From: Paratinospora sagittata
Lineage: Eukaryota; Streptophyta; Magnoliopsida; Ranunculales; Menispermaceae
DNA: 64,000 bases
Direction of reading: 5' to 3'
Assembly: GCA_035771175.1 (NCBI GenBank)
Contig: CM069596.1
Location: 9,660,001-9,724,000 of the forward strand
The notes beneath the pieces were generated by a model, which was given only the letters and a program-made list of their open reading frames with translations, ran no database searches and was not told the origin of the DNA. Shown piece by piece: positions 34,201 to 46,170 of this stretch (position 1 is its first letter; each line of letters begins with the position of its first letter). A program made the translations under genes and the position numbers.

Positions 34201-35120
34201 ACATCCACATTTACCAATCTATTCAACATACATTACATGCAAATCCAATGGCAAACCCTAAGTCCAAAATCTAGGGTTTAGGTCAATACACACAACCACT
34301 CCAATTTCTTGCTAGAAATTGGGTTTCACCTTCAATAGGTTTTCAATTGCCTCTAATCAAACATACATGACATGCGAACTCTAACTCCAAGATGTGTTCT
34401 TCCAACACCCTCCACAAATTTCAGGATTTATGGGTGGAAACACACCATTTGGGGTAGTTCTAGGTTAGGGAAGGCCATTAGTATCATACACAAGCATAAA
34501 ATAACCTAAACATGTAAACCCTAGGTCAAGAACCTACCAAATTCGGGATTCATACAAACCCTAGGTCAAAATAAAGCTTGCAAACACATGCAAAAGAGAT
34601 AGAAGGAGAAAATGGGGAAGAATGGTATACCTTAGAGGGATTTTTTAGCAAAAATCACCAAAACCGTAGCTTCCCTCTCCCTTTTTCTTCTCCACCTCTT
34701 TCCCCCTTCTTTTCTAACTCAAAAACGAGCAAATGAACCAAAAATGGGTGTTGGTTGCTTAAATACATGAGTTTGGGTCCACACAAAAAAAAGTCATTTT
34801 TTGAACTTTACCCAGCTGAAATGCCTTTCAGGAATTTGTTTGGCTTGGAAGCCTCTAGGCCAGGGTGAAACGCGTTTCAGGTTTTCCAAATTTCCAGATT
34901 TTTCATCTTTCCGCTATTCGGTCAATACACATCAGAATTTCGCGTATAACCAGTCAATTTTTATGTAAAAAAGTGTTCTGGAATCATTTCTAATATCCTC
35001 ACACCCATTTGGGTACAAGACATGAACCAACAGAATCAAAACACGTACAAATACACACATATATGCATATTCGAGTACTTTACAATCAAGATGACATCAT
35101 CTTAAGGTACGGGCGTTACA
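34201..35120 (-). repeat. LTR-like segment (M), host of element C
   Basis: It ends GGGCGTTACA, so the minus strand starts TGTAACGCCC, a common plant LTR start. A minus-strand TATTTAAG box lies near 34758-34766, and palindromes including TGAAACGCGTTTCA (34866-34879) lie upstream of it. It interrupts the transposon ORF that resumes at 35121. Its left continuation would be 14774-15052 on the other side of element C, but the left end could not be fixed. Confidence 0.5.
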
Positions 35121-36416
35121 TTGATATATCTCCATCCATTCTGAATGAGATATTTGGCTTCTCTTCAGCTGATCCCACATTCTCATTTTCTGGGGAGGAC
35201 GACCAGATCGTCTTTCTTAATTATGATCGGATCACAACTCTTAGGACCATGTCAGGAGTGGAGCCTGGACACGGAGTGTTGATTGTGTCCAACACTATCT
35301 TCGGCTTGCGGCTCAAGATCTTTCATAATATCATTTCTAGAGTCATCATTCCGTGTTTGAGTTCGCGTGTAAAGGTCAAGCCTTTGGATGCTTTCCTTCT
35401 TTGGTGCATGCACAACCGCACCAGCATCCGTCTGTCCCATGTCATCATTAACCATATCACGGGGATACGACACTACATGAGGGCACTTCCCTATGGTTTA
35501 GTGACTTTGCTAGCTAAACAGGCAGGCGTCGGCCAAGCCGGCTAAGAAGAATTTCATTGGATAGAATACTATCAAATCTCTTGGCTATCAATAGGTTGCG
35601 TGCATCAGAGATTGGGTACACAACCCTAGGAGAGGGCACTAGATTTATCACTTTTGATCCACAGACTGCACAGCCCAAGCCAGACACTGAGGGAGTTGGG
35701 AGTGCTCAACCAACTGTTCTTTCACGTGGACGAGCACCTTCGATAGCAACACCTTTCGGTCATGGTCTTGGTCGTGGTCGAGCGAGATATTCAGATGTCG
35801 GTGCTTCATCTTCAGGTACCGCGCCACCAGTAGATATACCAGGCTCTTCCTCTTCAGCTCCTTCTGATGCCGTTTTACAAATGCTGTCGGAGATACGAAA
35901 CCAGCAGCAGATATTGCTTTCTTCCTTCTCCACCATGGAGAGAATGTACGATGATTTGGCCTCATATATCTGTATTTATGGAGTTTTGCTTCAGATTCTA
36001 CTTGATCGATCTACAGCCGCCGAGACTCATGGGTTCAGCTTCAGTTAGGAGGATATATTTGGCGGCAGAGAGCAGCCTGCACCATCACCGAGTTTTCATC
36101 AGCCTGTTTCACCTATTCGTCCTAATTCAGCTTCTGATCCCTCTTCCAGTTTTTCTCTAGTTGTCACTGCCTTAGTTCTGATCCCTTTATCAACTACACC
36201 TCCGAGAATTCCTTCTCCCAAGTTGCACCCTTCATTTGCTATGGTAGATTCATCTCTAGACTTAGGGCTCTCACTTTCACGCATTTCTCCACCATTTACG
36301 GGATGTGATCTAGTTATCTACTCTGGCTCCTTTTCTATTACCTCATCTGTTGCTACCGCTGTCATACCTGAGGTAGATGTGTTAAACCAATTATCCTCAT
36401 GTCCCTTACGAGAATA
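35121..36416 (+). pseudogene. Plant-transposon-domain ORF of element H, N-part missing
   Basis: The frame enters from the LTR junction and reads ISPSILNEIFGF, FLNYDRITTLRTM, a block ending VIIPCLSSRVKVKPLDAFLL, WCMHNRTSIRLSHVIINHI and YGLVTLLAKQAG. This is the same kind of 'plant transposon protein' domain as in element A but clearly diverged. A frameshift at about 35545 leads to a Gly/Ser/Pro-rich linker with RGRAPS and GHGLGRGRAR, a predicted helix, a stop at 36046, and an open run to the LTR at 36417. The last part of the protein lies beyond that LTR (38397-38493). No enzymatic motif is visible. Confidence 0.65.
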
Positions 36417-38396
36417 TGTCCCTATTATGAAAAATTTTGATGATTACAAAACTATATTATGTTTATGATATTATTGCACATATGGCATATCTAATCTCAC
36501 TTGAAGGTTTCAAAGTTTAATGATGCATGGCGAACGTATTAAAAGATCTTCTTGAAGACCATGATTGTTTGAAGATGTTTAGTTGTATGATTAGATTATG
36601 ATAGGTTGTAGGACCTTCTTTGTCATGTGATTCAGCAATATGCATGTCTGCATGTTTTAATCTATCGGTGGCATATTCAATTTAATCCGGTTACATTATG
36701 TCTTATCGACCTTTAATCGAGAAATTAAAAATCATTTTTATAAAAGTCTTTCAGGACACTAATGTTTTAGCAGCGCCCTCCTGGACTTGATGAATTAGGA
36801 TGGAAATAAAATAGTAGGAAGCTTAAGGTTGAATTGAACTGATTAATAAGGACACTTACTTCTGAATAGCAACCTTTCTTTTATCAACCTTTGAGAATGT
36901 CAGGACGGTGACTTAGTTTCAGCTTGCTGAAAGTTCTTTTTGTCTTTAAGCGATTTCTATCTTTAAGGACACTGATAAGTTATAAGTTGAATAAATTATC
37001 AGGACGCTACTTGTGTAGGAGCGCCCTCATTTGTAAAATCAACTTAAATAACTTTTAGGATGCTTACCGCCCGTCAGCACACTTAACATTGTTTTAAAAC
37101 TGTTTTTAATAGTTTAGGACGCTTACTCTTGAGTAGCGCCCTCGTTTGCCCAAAATTTTAAGACAAAACAGGGCGCTCACTACGAAGTAGCGCCCTCATA
37201 AATTAAGTCATTTAATTGTCAAAGCAAGTCAGGACACTTACTATTTAGTAGTGTCCTCACTTCATTGTTCAGTAGGACGCTAATGTTCTATGAGCGCCCT
37301 TAAAGGAACAAAACGACATAAAAGATAGTTTTGTTGTTCTGACATTACTGCTATTTCTGTTGACCTTTTCAGAAACGTACGAATATTTTTCAGAACTTTT
37401 CATAATTGTACAACTTTTTCAAAACTTTTTAAACATTTTAAAAACTTCGTCAGAACATTCCTCTTTCGTGAAAAGATCAGATGGTTTAGACTCTATTGGC
37501 GTAATATGCATTGAGCTGAATCAATCCATTTCGAGAATATAATGTTAACGTTATATTTGAAATAACCTAGAGCGCCAAAATCATCAAGTCCATTGCACTT
37601 TTTTTATTCCTATATATACGTGTTGCCTTAGAGCAGAAAAACTACTAATGAAATACGAAACTGATATTCATTCAAAATGTATTAATAGTTTTTGTTTATG
37701 CTAAACACTTTTTGAAAGTTAGTTTTCTTTCACTTGCGCTTGATCTTACGATCTTTTGAAAGAAAAACTTAAAATCTTCTGGGTCGATTGATCTTCATCT
37801 TCATTATTTTGAAAACCCACTGAAGAAGACAAAAGCTCTTTGAACCTGCTTTCAGCATAAACTTCATTATACATATTTTGCTGAATTTGTGATCACAGAA
37901 GGTTCAATCCAAAGCTTTGTAAGTATCACTTTGATTCTGAGTTAAGGGAATCATATCTCATCTTGTATTAAGTTTGTAGTGACTGGTAAATCACTGAGTT
38001 AGAGCAAGTGTTGCTCAAGCTGTAAATAGTCTTCTTACACCAGTAAGTTGAGAACAGGTTCTCTCTCACCTGTAAGCAGAAAATAGGCCCTCTCACACCC
38101 GCAAGTTGAGAAACGGTCCTCTCACACCCGTAAGTTGAGAAAGTGTACCGGTTTGATCTTCACTCGTAAGAAGGTCCATAGTGGAGTTTGAACAAATTCA
38201 AACTGAGGAGGTTAGGTAGTGGATATAGGCGCGATCGAACCACTATAAATCTTGCTTGCATTGTCTCATTTACATTTGTTGTATTTGATTTTTATACTTT
38301 GTTTAATCTGCTTTCATTATTCCGCACAATTTTAAGAAAGGTTAAAATCTGCTAAGTGTCCAATTCACCCCCCTCTTGGACATATCTGGGCCAACA
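36417..38396 (+). repeat. LTR of the SIRE-like family inserted in the H ORF
   Basis: It shares the TTGATGATTACAAA word near its start and the AATTCACCC..CTCTTGGAC...GGGCCAACA end with LTRs at 39006 and 44094. A palindrome cluster (36753-37300) precedes TATATATA at 37611. Downstream are repeated CACCCGTAAGTTGAGAA units (38040-38145). The H reading frame continues on both sides, so it is a solo LTR, but the target duplication was not found at the chosen ends. The start coordinate is approximate. Confidence 0.65.
36753..37300 (+). repeat. U3 palindrome cluster AGGACGCT...AGCGCCCT
   Basis: Repeated hairpin-forming units: 36753-36779, 37001-37026, 37115-37142, 37171-37195, 37231-37257 and 37274-37300, plus weaker ones near 36850 and 37056. 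The best are GGGCGCT/AGCGCCC (37171-37195) and AGGACACT/AGTGTCCT (37231-37257), with arms of 7-8 bp and loops of about 11 bp. They lie about 310 bp or more upstream of the TATA box. Confidence 0.8.
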
Positions 38397-38493
38397 AGAT
38401 GCTGGTACCACCCCTATGACAAACGATGACCTGACTTCACCAGATATATTCGCCGGGCTAGGATTTCTTGATCCTCAATCTTCCCTTTCGTGA
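38397..38493 (+). pseudogene. C-terminal end of the H ORF
   Basis: The frame reads DAGTTPMTNDDLTSPDIFAG and LGFLDPQSSLS, then a stop at 38491. An acidic tail of this kind is usual for these plant transposon proteins. It is the continuation of 35121-36416 after removal of the LTR. Confidence 0.6.
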
Positions 38494-39005
38494 TAGGCAC
38501 ACCTCCTTTTTGATATTTCAAAAGGGGGAGAGAGATTAGTATGATTGGTCTGATTGACTAGTCATTTTGCGCACATACTCATGGGGAGAGTTTATACACT
38601 TAGGGGGAGTGTTTGGAGTTGGACATACTTATTGGAGATGTTTTGTATGTTTTGTAGTTTTGTAGTTTTGTTTACAGTTTTATACTTTTTGTGTACTGAT
38701 TATATTTGCTTTGTATTTTTGATGTACACATCGATGATCACATGTATATGTTCTGACTTGATTATATTGGTATACATGTATATTTTTGTCTTAATCATAT
38801 GTTTGAGTATGTTGTTATTGGTATCTGATTGATTATTCAACATGGTATTGAATGTTAAATCTGTTATTAAGTGGTATATTCTTAAAAGTTGCATGATAAT
38901 ACTATTCACTTAACTCATTCATTCGTTTGAGATATCATGCTTCATGTTTCATGCTTCAATCAGGCCAATATTGATTGTATTTGAAATCATAAAAAATGGG
39001 GAGAT
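38494..39005 (+). other. 3' untranslated region and polypurine tract of element H
   Basis: Non-coding, with purine tracts CAAAAGGGGGAGAGAG (about 38518) and TTAGGGGGAGTG (about 38601), and AAAAAATGGGGAGAT right before the LTR at 39006. The last is in the correct position for a polypurine tract, which suggests that the following LTR began as the 3' LTR of H. Confidence 0.6.
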
Positions 39006-39604
39006 TGCTGATGTAACTACTCTCACCCAGTTTTGTTTGATGATTACAAACAACATTCTTGTGTTATCTAATCTCTTTGACGTAGTTGTTTCAGTGCTAA
39101 CTAGATATATCAATTGGACTCTACTTCATTGTCAAAGCGTGTTAAAAGGAACATCACCACTCAAGGATTCAAGAGCTTCATAGTTGCATATCTTTAGAAT
39201 CTTAGTGTTGTAGAGTTAACATTTACATGTTCCAACCACACATGATCTGCATCTTTTCAAAATTCATGCATATAGTTTATAATTCTCACACATACACTTT
39301 TTTACGTGTTTAATCATGCATGCATTCATATTAGTTTGATAATTATGCTATCACATGATTAGAATTGCTCATCATGCATATATTTATCTGTGTTCAACAT
39401 GCAGTATTTTCACCAACTTTGCATGGTTTTATCGTTGTACGTAAAATGCTATCACTATTTTAATCGTTGATTTAATCAATCAAATTATTCAAGTTTAACT
39501 TTGATCATTATATCTCAATTGTCTCAAAATGCTTTTAAGATGTTAAACTATGCTTTTGACAGTGTCCTAAACCCATTTTGATCAAAAATCAAGTTTCTAT
39601 CACT

Positions 39605-39905
39605 TCATAGCGAAGGAACACGTTCCTGGTTGAAGGAACTCCTCCTGTACATTTTTCCCGAAACTCAGAATTTTTTATCAGGATTTAAGGAACGCGCTCT
39701 CGTGGCATTTCCCGAGACTTAGAATTTTTCTGATCAAGGAGAAGGAATGCACTCCTATTAGGAGGAACGCGCTCCTGTTGTCAAGGGAAAAATAAAATTT
39801 TTTTAAAGAGTTAGTGGTTCTGGTTTAAGGAACACGTTCCTATGCCCAACGGACACATTGAGGAATGCGCTCCTTAAGTAAGGAACACGCTCCTTCAGTG
39901 GAGGA
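39605..39905 (+). repeat. U3 palindrome cluster GGAACGCGCTCC
   Basis: About ten imperfect copies of a 12-bp palindrome-like word, GGAACGCGCTCC with variants GGAACACGTTCC and GGAATGCACTCC. They lie just upstream of the TATAAATA box at 39970-39977. The matching LTR at 52130-52505 has its own diverged set. Confidence 0.82.
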
Positions 39906-39969
39906 AAATCTGAAACTTTTCAGATTTCAAACCAGAAGCGCATTCTTGTACCTTTATGTGGTGTTTGTC

Positions 39970-39977
39970 TATAAATA
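39970..39977 (+). promoter_or_regulatory. TATA box of LTR 39006
   Basis: TATAAATA followed by CCACACTTGCTCATTTGAAG. The same box and downstream word occur in the LTR at 52530, consistent with a shared core promoter. Confidence 0.7.
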
Positions 39978-40483
39978 CCACACTTGCTCATTTGAAGAGC
40001 AACTTTTGCGATTTTTCTCCAGTATTTATACTCATCCAAAACAAGTTCTTAAGCTTATTTCAAACATCTTTCAAGCAAAAGTTCAACACATTTGATCATT
40101 TGATCCAAGCTTCCGAAAATTTCTCCACATCTTTTCTAAACCTTGAGAAACTTTGGAGTTTCTTTTGTGCAAGTGTTCAAGATGATTTTAGTGGTTTCAA
40201 CATCAATCTTTGAGTCTTGATCATGTTTTCGAGCATCCAACTTCACACAAGAAGAATCTTGTGCTTAAATCTTACCATGTGGGGTATACATTACTCTAAA
40301 CTTGATTCTAGTGATTTTGGTAAATGAAAATCAATTTTTGTGCTTATATTGTAACATTTAAACTGATTTTGTATTGAGTTGAGTTTGTGAAACCCTATCT
40401 TGTTCTTCATATCAAAATACATTGTTTAGTGGTTTCATAGATTGTGCATGGTATCGATTCATGTGCTAATATCATATTCTATT

Positions 40484-41874
40484 TGTCACACCCAGCCCGG
40501 ACGCGCCTAAACCGGCGGTACACTCGCGGACGGGGCGCGCATTTGGAATAATAACAATGGTATTAACAGAGTGCGTAGCGGAAATATAATATACAGTACA
40601 AGTCTAATTCCATTTAATTCAGAATTCATTTGTACATGACATAGTCAAGGGAACATACTCCCCAAAATCCTCGATGAATAATACAAAGGGTACAAAATGT
40701 GGGCCCCATAAACCTGCACCCAGTCCACCCTAATTTCCTGTGAAAAAATTGGATAATAATGGAGTGAGCTTAACGCGCTCAGTGGGTAAAATAGTTTGTG
40801 AGTGTAACAATTAATAAAACATACTTCAATATCAAATATCTTAAATACACATGAGAGCATCATAATCAATCAATATGTGTGTATGCATGACACCGTCTAT
40901 CAATGGTTTGATGAACGTATATCGCCTGAGTTCACGTACATATGTCCTTCCCCAGGCGTAGCCAAGTTCTCATTGTACGTCCCTCCCCAGGAACGATGCT
41001 CTGGATTCACGTATTGATGTCCCTCCCCAGGCGTAGCCGGGTTCTCATTGTACCTCCCTCTCCAGAGAAATATAATGAATAGCGAGCAATGCTCCTAACT
41101 ATTCTATGAATCATAAACCACATACGTCCCTAGGTGGTGATATGTACGATGCCAATGCATGAACTGGTCTAGTCTACTGGTCTAGTCTTTTCTTGACATT
41201 TAGACTGACTTTGGCAGCGTTTGGTGATCCTTATCAGGGTTGGTATCACGACGTGCAAGGTTAGGACATAAGATAATAGCTTTCAATAAGACCAACTAGA
41301 TCAGTCCCCAGTTGAGAGGTGAGACACAAGGTCTTCTTAAATACCAATCGCCTAGAGCAGCCTGCTGCCTCCAGTTCACTATTTAAAGTTACTGAGGACA
41401 AGACCGAGTCAAATTGAGCCAGATTGACCAAAAATCCAGCATTATAACAGTGTAATATATGAATTCCAAATATACAGGCATAAGTGTGACAATATAAACA
41501 TTATATGACATAATGCAGTGTAAATGAATAGTAGATATAATAATAACTGAATGTAAACTTTAATAAAAGTTTTAAAATACGTAAACCTATGTTTCGTTCC
41601 CCACCTTCAGATAAGAACTTCTTCTTTTTCAGATTTGGAGCTTTCCTCCGGACAGAACTTCGTCGTATCACACCGAGAGTCTCGAACAAAGAGTCTCAAA
41701 TAGAAAAGAACTCACAATGAGTGAAAAGAGGAGGAAAAATCACTAGAGAAGGTGATTTGGTGTGAGGAAATGAGAAGGAGAGGGCTTCTTTTATAGGAAA
41801 ATTGGCGCCTAAACGTTCGGGCAAACTGCCCAAACGAATTTTTTTTTGTTTGTTGTGAAATACAGGGTATTACA
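40484..41874 (-). mobile_element. Solo LTR of the A/B family
   Basis: Plus strand TGTCACACCC to GGGTATTACA, 1391 bp, no internal region, perfect target duplication CTATT (40479-40483 and 41875-41879). It has two R-U5 hairpin units (near 40960 and 41030) and a minimal U3 with one palindrome-like unit near 41805. Confidence 0.93.
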
Positions 41875-42691
41875 CTATTGAATCGAAGTGTTTAATAGAT
41901 ACTTGATTTGTTTGATTCTTGTTCTTAAACATATACTCATTTAGAATCATCAAGTCTTGATTATCATAGTATATTGATTCTTGTGCATTGAACTTATATT
42001 TGTTTAGAATCAATATATTGATTGATTGTGCATAATCAATTCACTATTTTTCATTGCATATATTCAAATCGAGTGCATTTGAGTAAAGAAACTATTTCAA
42101 CACTTTGCATCATTTAAAATCATAAGTAGTTGGAATAGTATATGCTAATTCATTCAAGATTGTAAGTTTTCATTATTGAGAGTGATTTTGATCACTTCTC
42201 TATATTATTGTAATTTTGATGTATTGTTGACGTGTTCTAGTCAACCGGGGCTATACCTTATTTGTACGGCACGTAACCACGCCTGTAAGTTGGTTGCAAG
42301 CTGTGGCTTACTAGCCAAGCCTTGGTGTAGGCTAGATTGTGGCTTTCTAACCAAACCCTAGTGTAGGTTAGCGTTGTAGTGGCTTTCTAACCAAGCCCCG
42401 GTGTTGGTTAGTGTAAACGGCTTCAAATCCGCCCGTAAGTGATTAGCCAATAATGGATTGGACAAAATTGATAAGTGCAGTTGGGTAATAGACGTAGACT
42501 CGAGGGGAGTCGAACCACTCTAAATCTCTATGTTCATATTTACTTCCTGTACTTGTCTTTATTTGTTTTGTTTTTGTTGTTACCTACTACGCATTATATT
42601 CTGTTTATTTAATCAATCGAAAGGTAACGTGAAAATCTGCCAAGTCCAATTCACCCCTCCCTCTTGGACGGTTATGCTTGGCCATCACTCC

Positions 42692-42960
42692 AGCGCGCTA
42701 GGACAGGCCTTAGCGCGCTTGAGATTCATGTTGAGGATTTCCAATTTCTAGAAATGTAACCCAACGAGCAAGCTTAGTGGCCAGCGCGCTGGAAAGCCAT
42801 TCTTTTATGAAGTGGCTCTCGGTCACTTTGGTCAGCGCGCTACAACAGTATGGCTAGTGCTCTAGCCAACGCCCTGAGAAAGGTTGGGTCTCGAGTTTTG
42901 ACCCAACGCGCTAGTATAGATAGCCCAGCTCGCAAGAGTCAAGAATAATAAACAGTGCCA
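42692..42960 (+). repeat. U3 palindrome cluster AGCGCGCT
   Basis: AGCGCGCT occurs at 42692, 42712 and 42783, with relatives at about 42834 and 42904. CCAGCGCGCTGG at 42781-42792 is a perfect 12-bp palindrome. The cluster lies in the E-type half of the hybrid LTR, about 260-530 bp upstream of TATAAATA at 43221-43228. Confidence 0.75.
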
Positions 42961-43806
42961 AATTTTATGAAAAGCCCGACAACGCACTAGCCGAGGTTTT
43001 CAGAGCATACTAACAGTTTCTGGGTTTTTCGAACGTTGTGTGTATTTTTCTTTCCTCTTTCATGCTACGTCATTTTTTCATGATTTTTAACGTTCCTTTG
43101 CATACTAAATTGATTAAAGATCTCCCATCTTTGACATGCAAACGCAAGATTTGAATTTCAAATCTCTCTTTGGTACATTGGAGATTGAAACCCTAGAGTT
43201 TGAACTTAAACTTGCTTTTATATAAATACTAATGTTGTGCTCACTTCAACATAAGTGTTGCAAATGTTTTAAAAATTATTCTCATATTTTTCGAAGCACT
43301 TTTCTAAGTCCTCAAACAAGTCCATCTTCAAATCTCTCACAAGTTCGTCCTCATTTCAGCACTATGCATTATTTTTCACTCATTTGTTGAGCTTACTTGA
43401 GGAGATCAAATGTTGAACTGTAAGTTGGAAGTGTTCTTGGTAAGAGAACATCTTCAAGGTTATAATCTTCATTTTCATATCTTTTGCAAAGTGACTTGCG
43501 TCACCGTAACTTGAGAAGAGTGATTAGGCTCTTGTGAAGGTAGCTCACACCTGTGAAGTAAGTGGTTGTAATTGGTTTGATCCTCACCCTTGAAATAGGA
43601 TCCTTAGTGGGTGGTTTTGGAAAAATCTTGATTGGGGAGATCAAGTTGTGGACGTAGGCCTTTGGTGCCGAACCACATTAAATTGTTTGTCTTATCTCTT
43701 GCCATTTACTTTACCTGCATTTTATTTTCGTATTATTTTTTGAAAGGTGAAAAACTTGCAGCCATCCAATTCACCCCACTCTTGGACGTGTATCTGGGCC
43801 AACAAG

Positions 43807-43821
43807 TGGTATCAGAACAGG
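43807..43821 (+). other. Primer binding site of copia element E
   Basis: TGGTATCAGAACAGG two bases after the LTR end. It matches the tRNA-Met PBS of SIRE-like copia elements (TGGTATCAGAGC...) at all but one of the first 12 bases. Confidence 0.85.
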
Positions 43822-43904
43822 TTATCCATCAAAGTATGTAACCATCTTTGGTATCTATGGCATGAACTTACAACTATCTAAATACATTTGAAGTTGGGGA
43901 ATCC

Positions 43905-44093
43905 TTGGAAAGACAACCTTTGTTCAAGAGAGGATCTTTTGGTCAATGGAAAATTTTCATGAAAATGTTTCTTAAGTCTAAAAGTGTCGACTTATGGGAG
44001 ACTGTTGTGAACAGTTACAAAACTCCCAACAAACCTACAAATTCATGGACATCCCATGAAAAACACTATTATAGTTTAAACTCACAAGCCATG
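43905..44093 (+). pseudogene. gag of copia element E, 5' piece
   Basis: The frame reads MERQPLFKRGSFGQWKIFMK and ends YYSLNSQAMC at the insertion of an LTR. 'PLF.G..F..WK..M..FL' is the usual start of the copia UBN2-type gag domain. The protein continues at 53814 with MHTLFCILPNDELERV. An upstream Met is not obvious, and the true start may be near 43862 (CATGAACTTACAAC frame). Confidence 0.8.
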
Positions 44094-44157
44094 TGTTAAT
44101 GTAACTACCCTCACCCAGTTTTCTTTTGATGATTACAAACAATATACTTGTGATCTC

Positions 44158-45542
44158 TGTCACACCCCGCCCGGACGGGCCTAAACCGGCGGTACACTCT
44201 CGGACGGGGGGCGCATTTGGAATAATAACAATGGTAACAACAGAGTGTGCAGCGGAAAATATGATACACAGTACAAATTTGATTTCATTTAATTCAGAAT
44301 ATATTTTTTTGTACATAAAATGGTCAAGGGAACATACTCCCAAAATCCCCAATGAATAATACAGAGGGTACAAAAATGTGGGCCCCATAACCTGCACCCA
44401 GTCACTCTAATTTCCTGTGAAAGATTGGATAATAATGAAGTGAGCTTAACGCGCTCAGTGGGTAAAATAGTTCGTGAGTATAAAAATTAATAAAGCATAC
44501 TTCAATATCAAATATCTTAAATACACATTTGAGCATCATAATCAATCAATACGTATGTATGCATGACATCGTCTCGTAATGGTTTGATGAACGTACATCG
44601 CCTGAATTCACGTATAGGTGCCCTTCCTGGGCGTAGCGAGTATACGTCCCTCCTCAAGAACGATGCTCTGGATTCACGTACTGATGTCCCTCCCCGGGCG
44701 TAGCCGGGTTCTCATGTACGTCCCTCTCCAGAGAAATATAATGAATAGCGAGCAATGCTCCTAACTATTCTATGAGTCATAAACCATATACGTCCCTAGG
44801 TGGTGATATGTATGATGTCAATGCATGAACTGGTTTAGTCTACGGGTCTGATACTTTCTTTGACATTTAGACTGACTTTGGCAACGTTTGGTGATCCTTA
44901 TCAAAGTCGGTATCACGACGTGCAAGGTTAGGACATTCAGTATTACTTGTATAAGTTGATAGCTTTCAATAAGACCAACTAGATTAGTCCCCAGTTGAGA
45001 GGTGAAACACAAGGTTTGCTTAAATACCAATCGCCTAGAGCAGCCCGCTGCCTCCCGTTCACTATTTAAAGTTACTGAGGGCAAGAGCGAGTCTAGTTGA
45101 GTCAAATTGACCACAAATTCGGCATTATAACAGTATAATACGTGAATTCCAAGTGTACAGGCATAAGTGCGACAGTATAAACATTATATGACATAATGCA
45201 GTGTAAATGAACAGTAGATATAATAATAATTGAATGAAAACTTTAATAAAAGTTATAAATCACGCAAACCTATGTTTCGTTCCCCATCTTCAGATAAGAA
45301 CTTCTTCTTTCAGATCTGGCACTTTCCTCCGGACAAAACTTCGTCGCAACGCACCGAGAGTCTCAAAAGACTAAAACTCAAAATGAAAGAGAAAGAGAAG
45401 GAAAATCATAAGAAGAGTGATTTTGGTGTGAGAAATGAGAAATGAGGGGGGTTCCTTATATAGAGATTTTTGGCGCCTGAACGTTCGGGCGTTGCCCTAA
45501 ATTTTTATTTTTTATTTTTTTGTGCAATTTTAGGATATTACA
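44158..45542 (-). repeat. 3' LTR of element F
   Basis: Plus strand TGTCACACCCCGCC to GGATATTACA, 1385 bp. It has one U3 palindrome (GCCTGAACGTTCGGGC, near 45475) and a minus-strand TATATAA near 45457. The single unit contrasts with 16 in the 3' LTR of B. Confidence 0.9.
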
Positions 45543-45839
45543 CTCTCCCCCCTTAAAGGGATTTCACCCTCGAAATCAATTCAAGTAGTTATGATGGTTA
45601 TCTATTTGAGATTCACTGCCGGCGTTATCTTTTGCGAGTTCAGGGCGGTGCTTGTATGGTCCCTAAATAGCATTGTGATCGATGGAATCCTCGTCATCAT
45701 AAAACCATGGAGAGCAAATGGAATCGGATTCATCCTCTGAAGATTCCAACCATTGCACAACAGATGGTGGTGGAGGGTGCTGGTTACATCGTTTGAGGGG
45801 AGGTAGGTTGAGCGGTGGAATACTTTTTTGTGTTGTTGC

Positions 45840-46073
45840 TCAAATCCGGCCGGCTGGCAATTTTGGTATAAGGTCCTGCCAAGATGATGGCACGGGATTG
45901 TTACGAAAAAGACATGCACGCTCTGGCGATAAGGATCGCTGTCTGTGTGGTGATGGAGTTGGTGAAGTAAAGTAGTTGTGACTTGACTCTGCTTCTTGAG
46001 AAGTAGTCACAAGTTGCCCAGGAGGCCACTGTGTGTCTACATCACTATATCCATTGATATTATTTTCAGACAT
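45840..46073 (-). CDS. Post-pol ORF (MSENNINGYSD family), element F
   Basis: A 77-residue frame: MSENNINGYSDVDTQWPP, then a Ser/Pro/Arg-rich segment (TSPTPSPHRQRSLSPERA) and a hydrophobic end ILIP-like (WQDLIPKLPAGRI). It starts about 100 bp after the pol stop (46171) and lies before the polypurine tract. The homologue in element B keeps the first 12 residues and QWPP. The family is not recognised, and there is no signal peptide or membrane segment. Confidence 0.45.
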   Translation of the reverse strand: MSENNINGYSDVDTQWPPGQLVTTSQEAESSHNYFTSPTPSPHRQRSLSPERACLFRNNPVPSSWQDLIPKLPAGRI

Positions 46074-46170
46074 TGGCGTAGTTATTTAAGTGAAACAATG
46101 TATTGAGATAAGTGTAAACAATGTTTCATCATTTTATTGATAAGTGAAAATAGTATAATATATCACATCA

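Larger units (their letters stand above)
39006..43804 (+). repeat. Hybrid LTR: 3' LTR of H fused to 5' LTR of copia element E
   Basis: The left part (39006-42669) matches the LTR at 44094-53813, from TG.T.ATGTAACTAC.CTCACC to TTCACCCCTCCCTCTTGGAC. At that word it switches to an unrelated U3 (AGCGCGCT palindromes) and a second TATA box (43221) and ends GGGCCAACA before the PBS. A polypurine tract lies on the left and a PBS on the right. This is best explained by recombination between two LTRs at their shared end. A solo LTR is nested at 40484-41874. Confidence 0.65.

Noticed and set aside
38554..38832. 92-codon hydrophobic ORF (possible membrane protein)
   Set aside because: T-rich 3' untranslated DNA between the H stop and its LTR gives accidental Phe/Leu/Tyr-rich frames.
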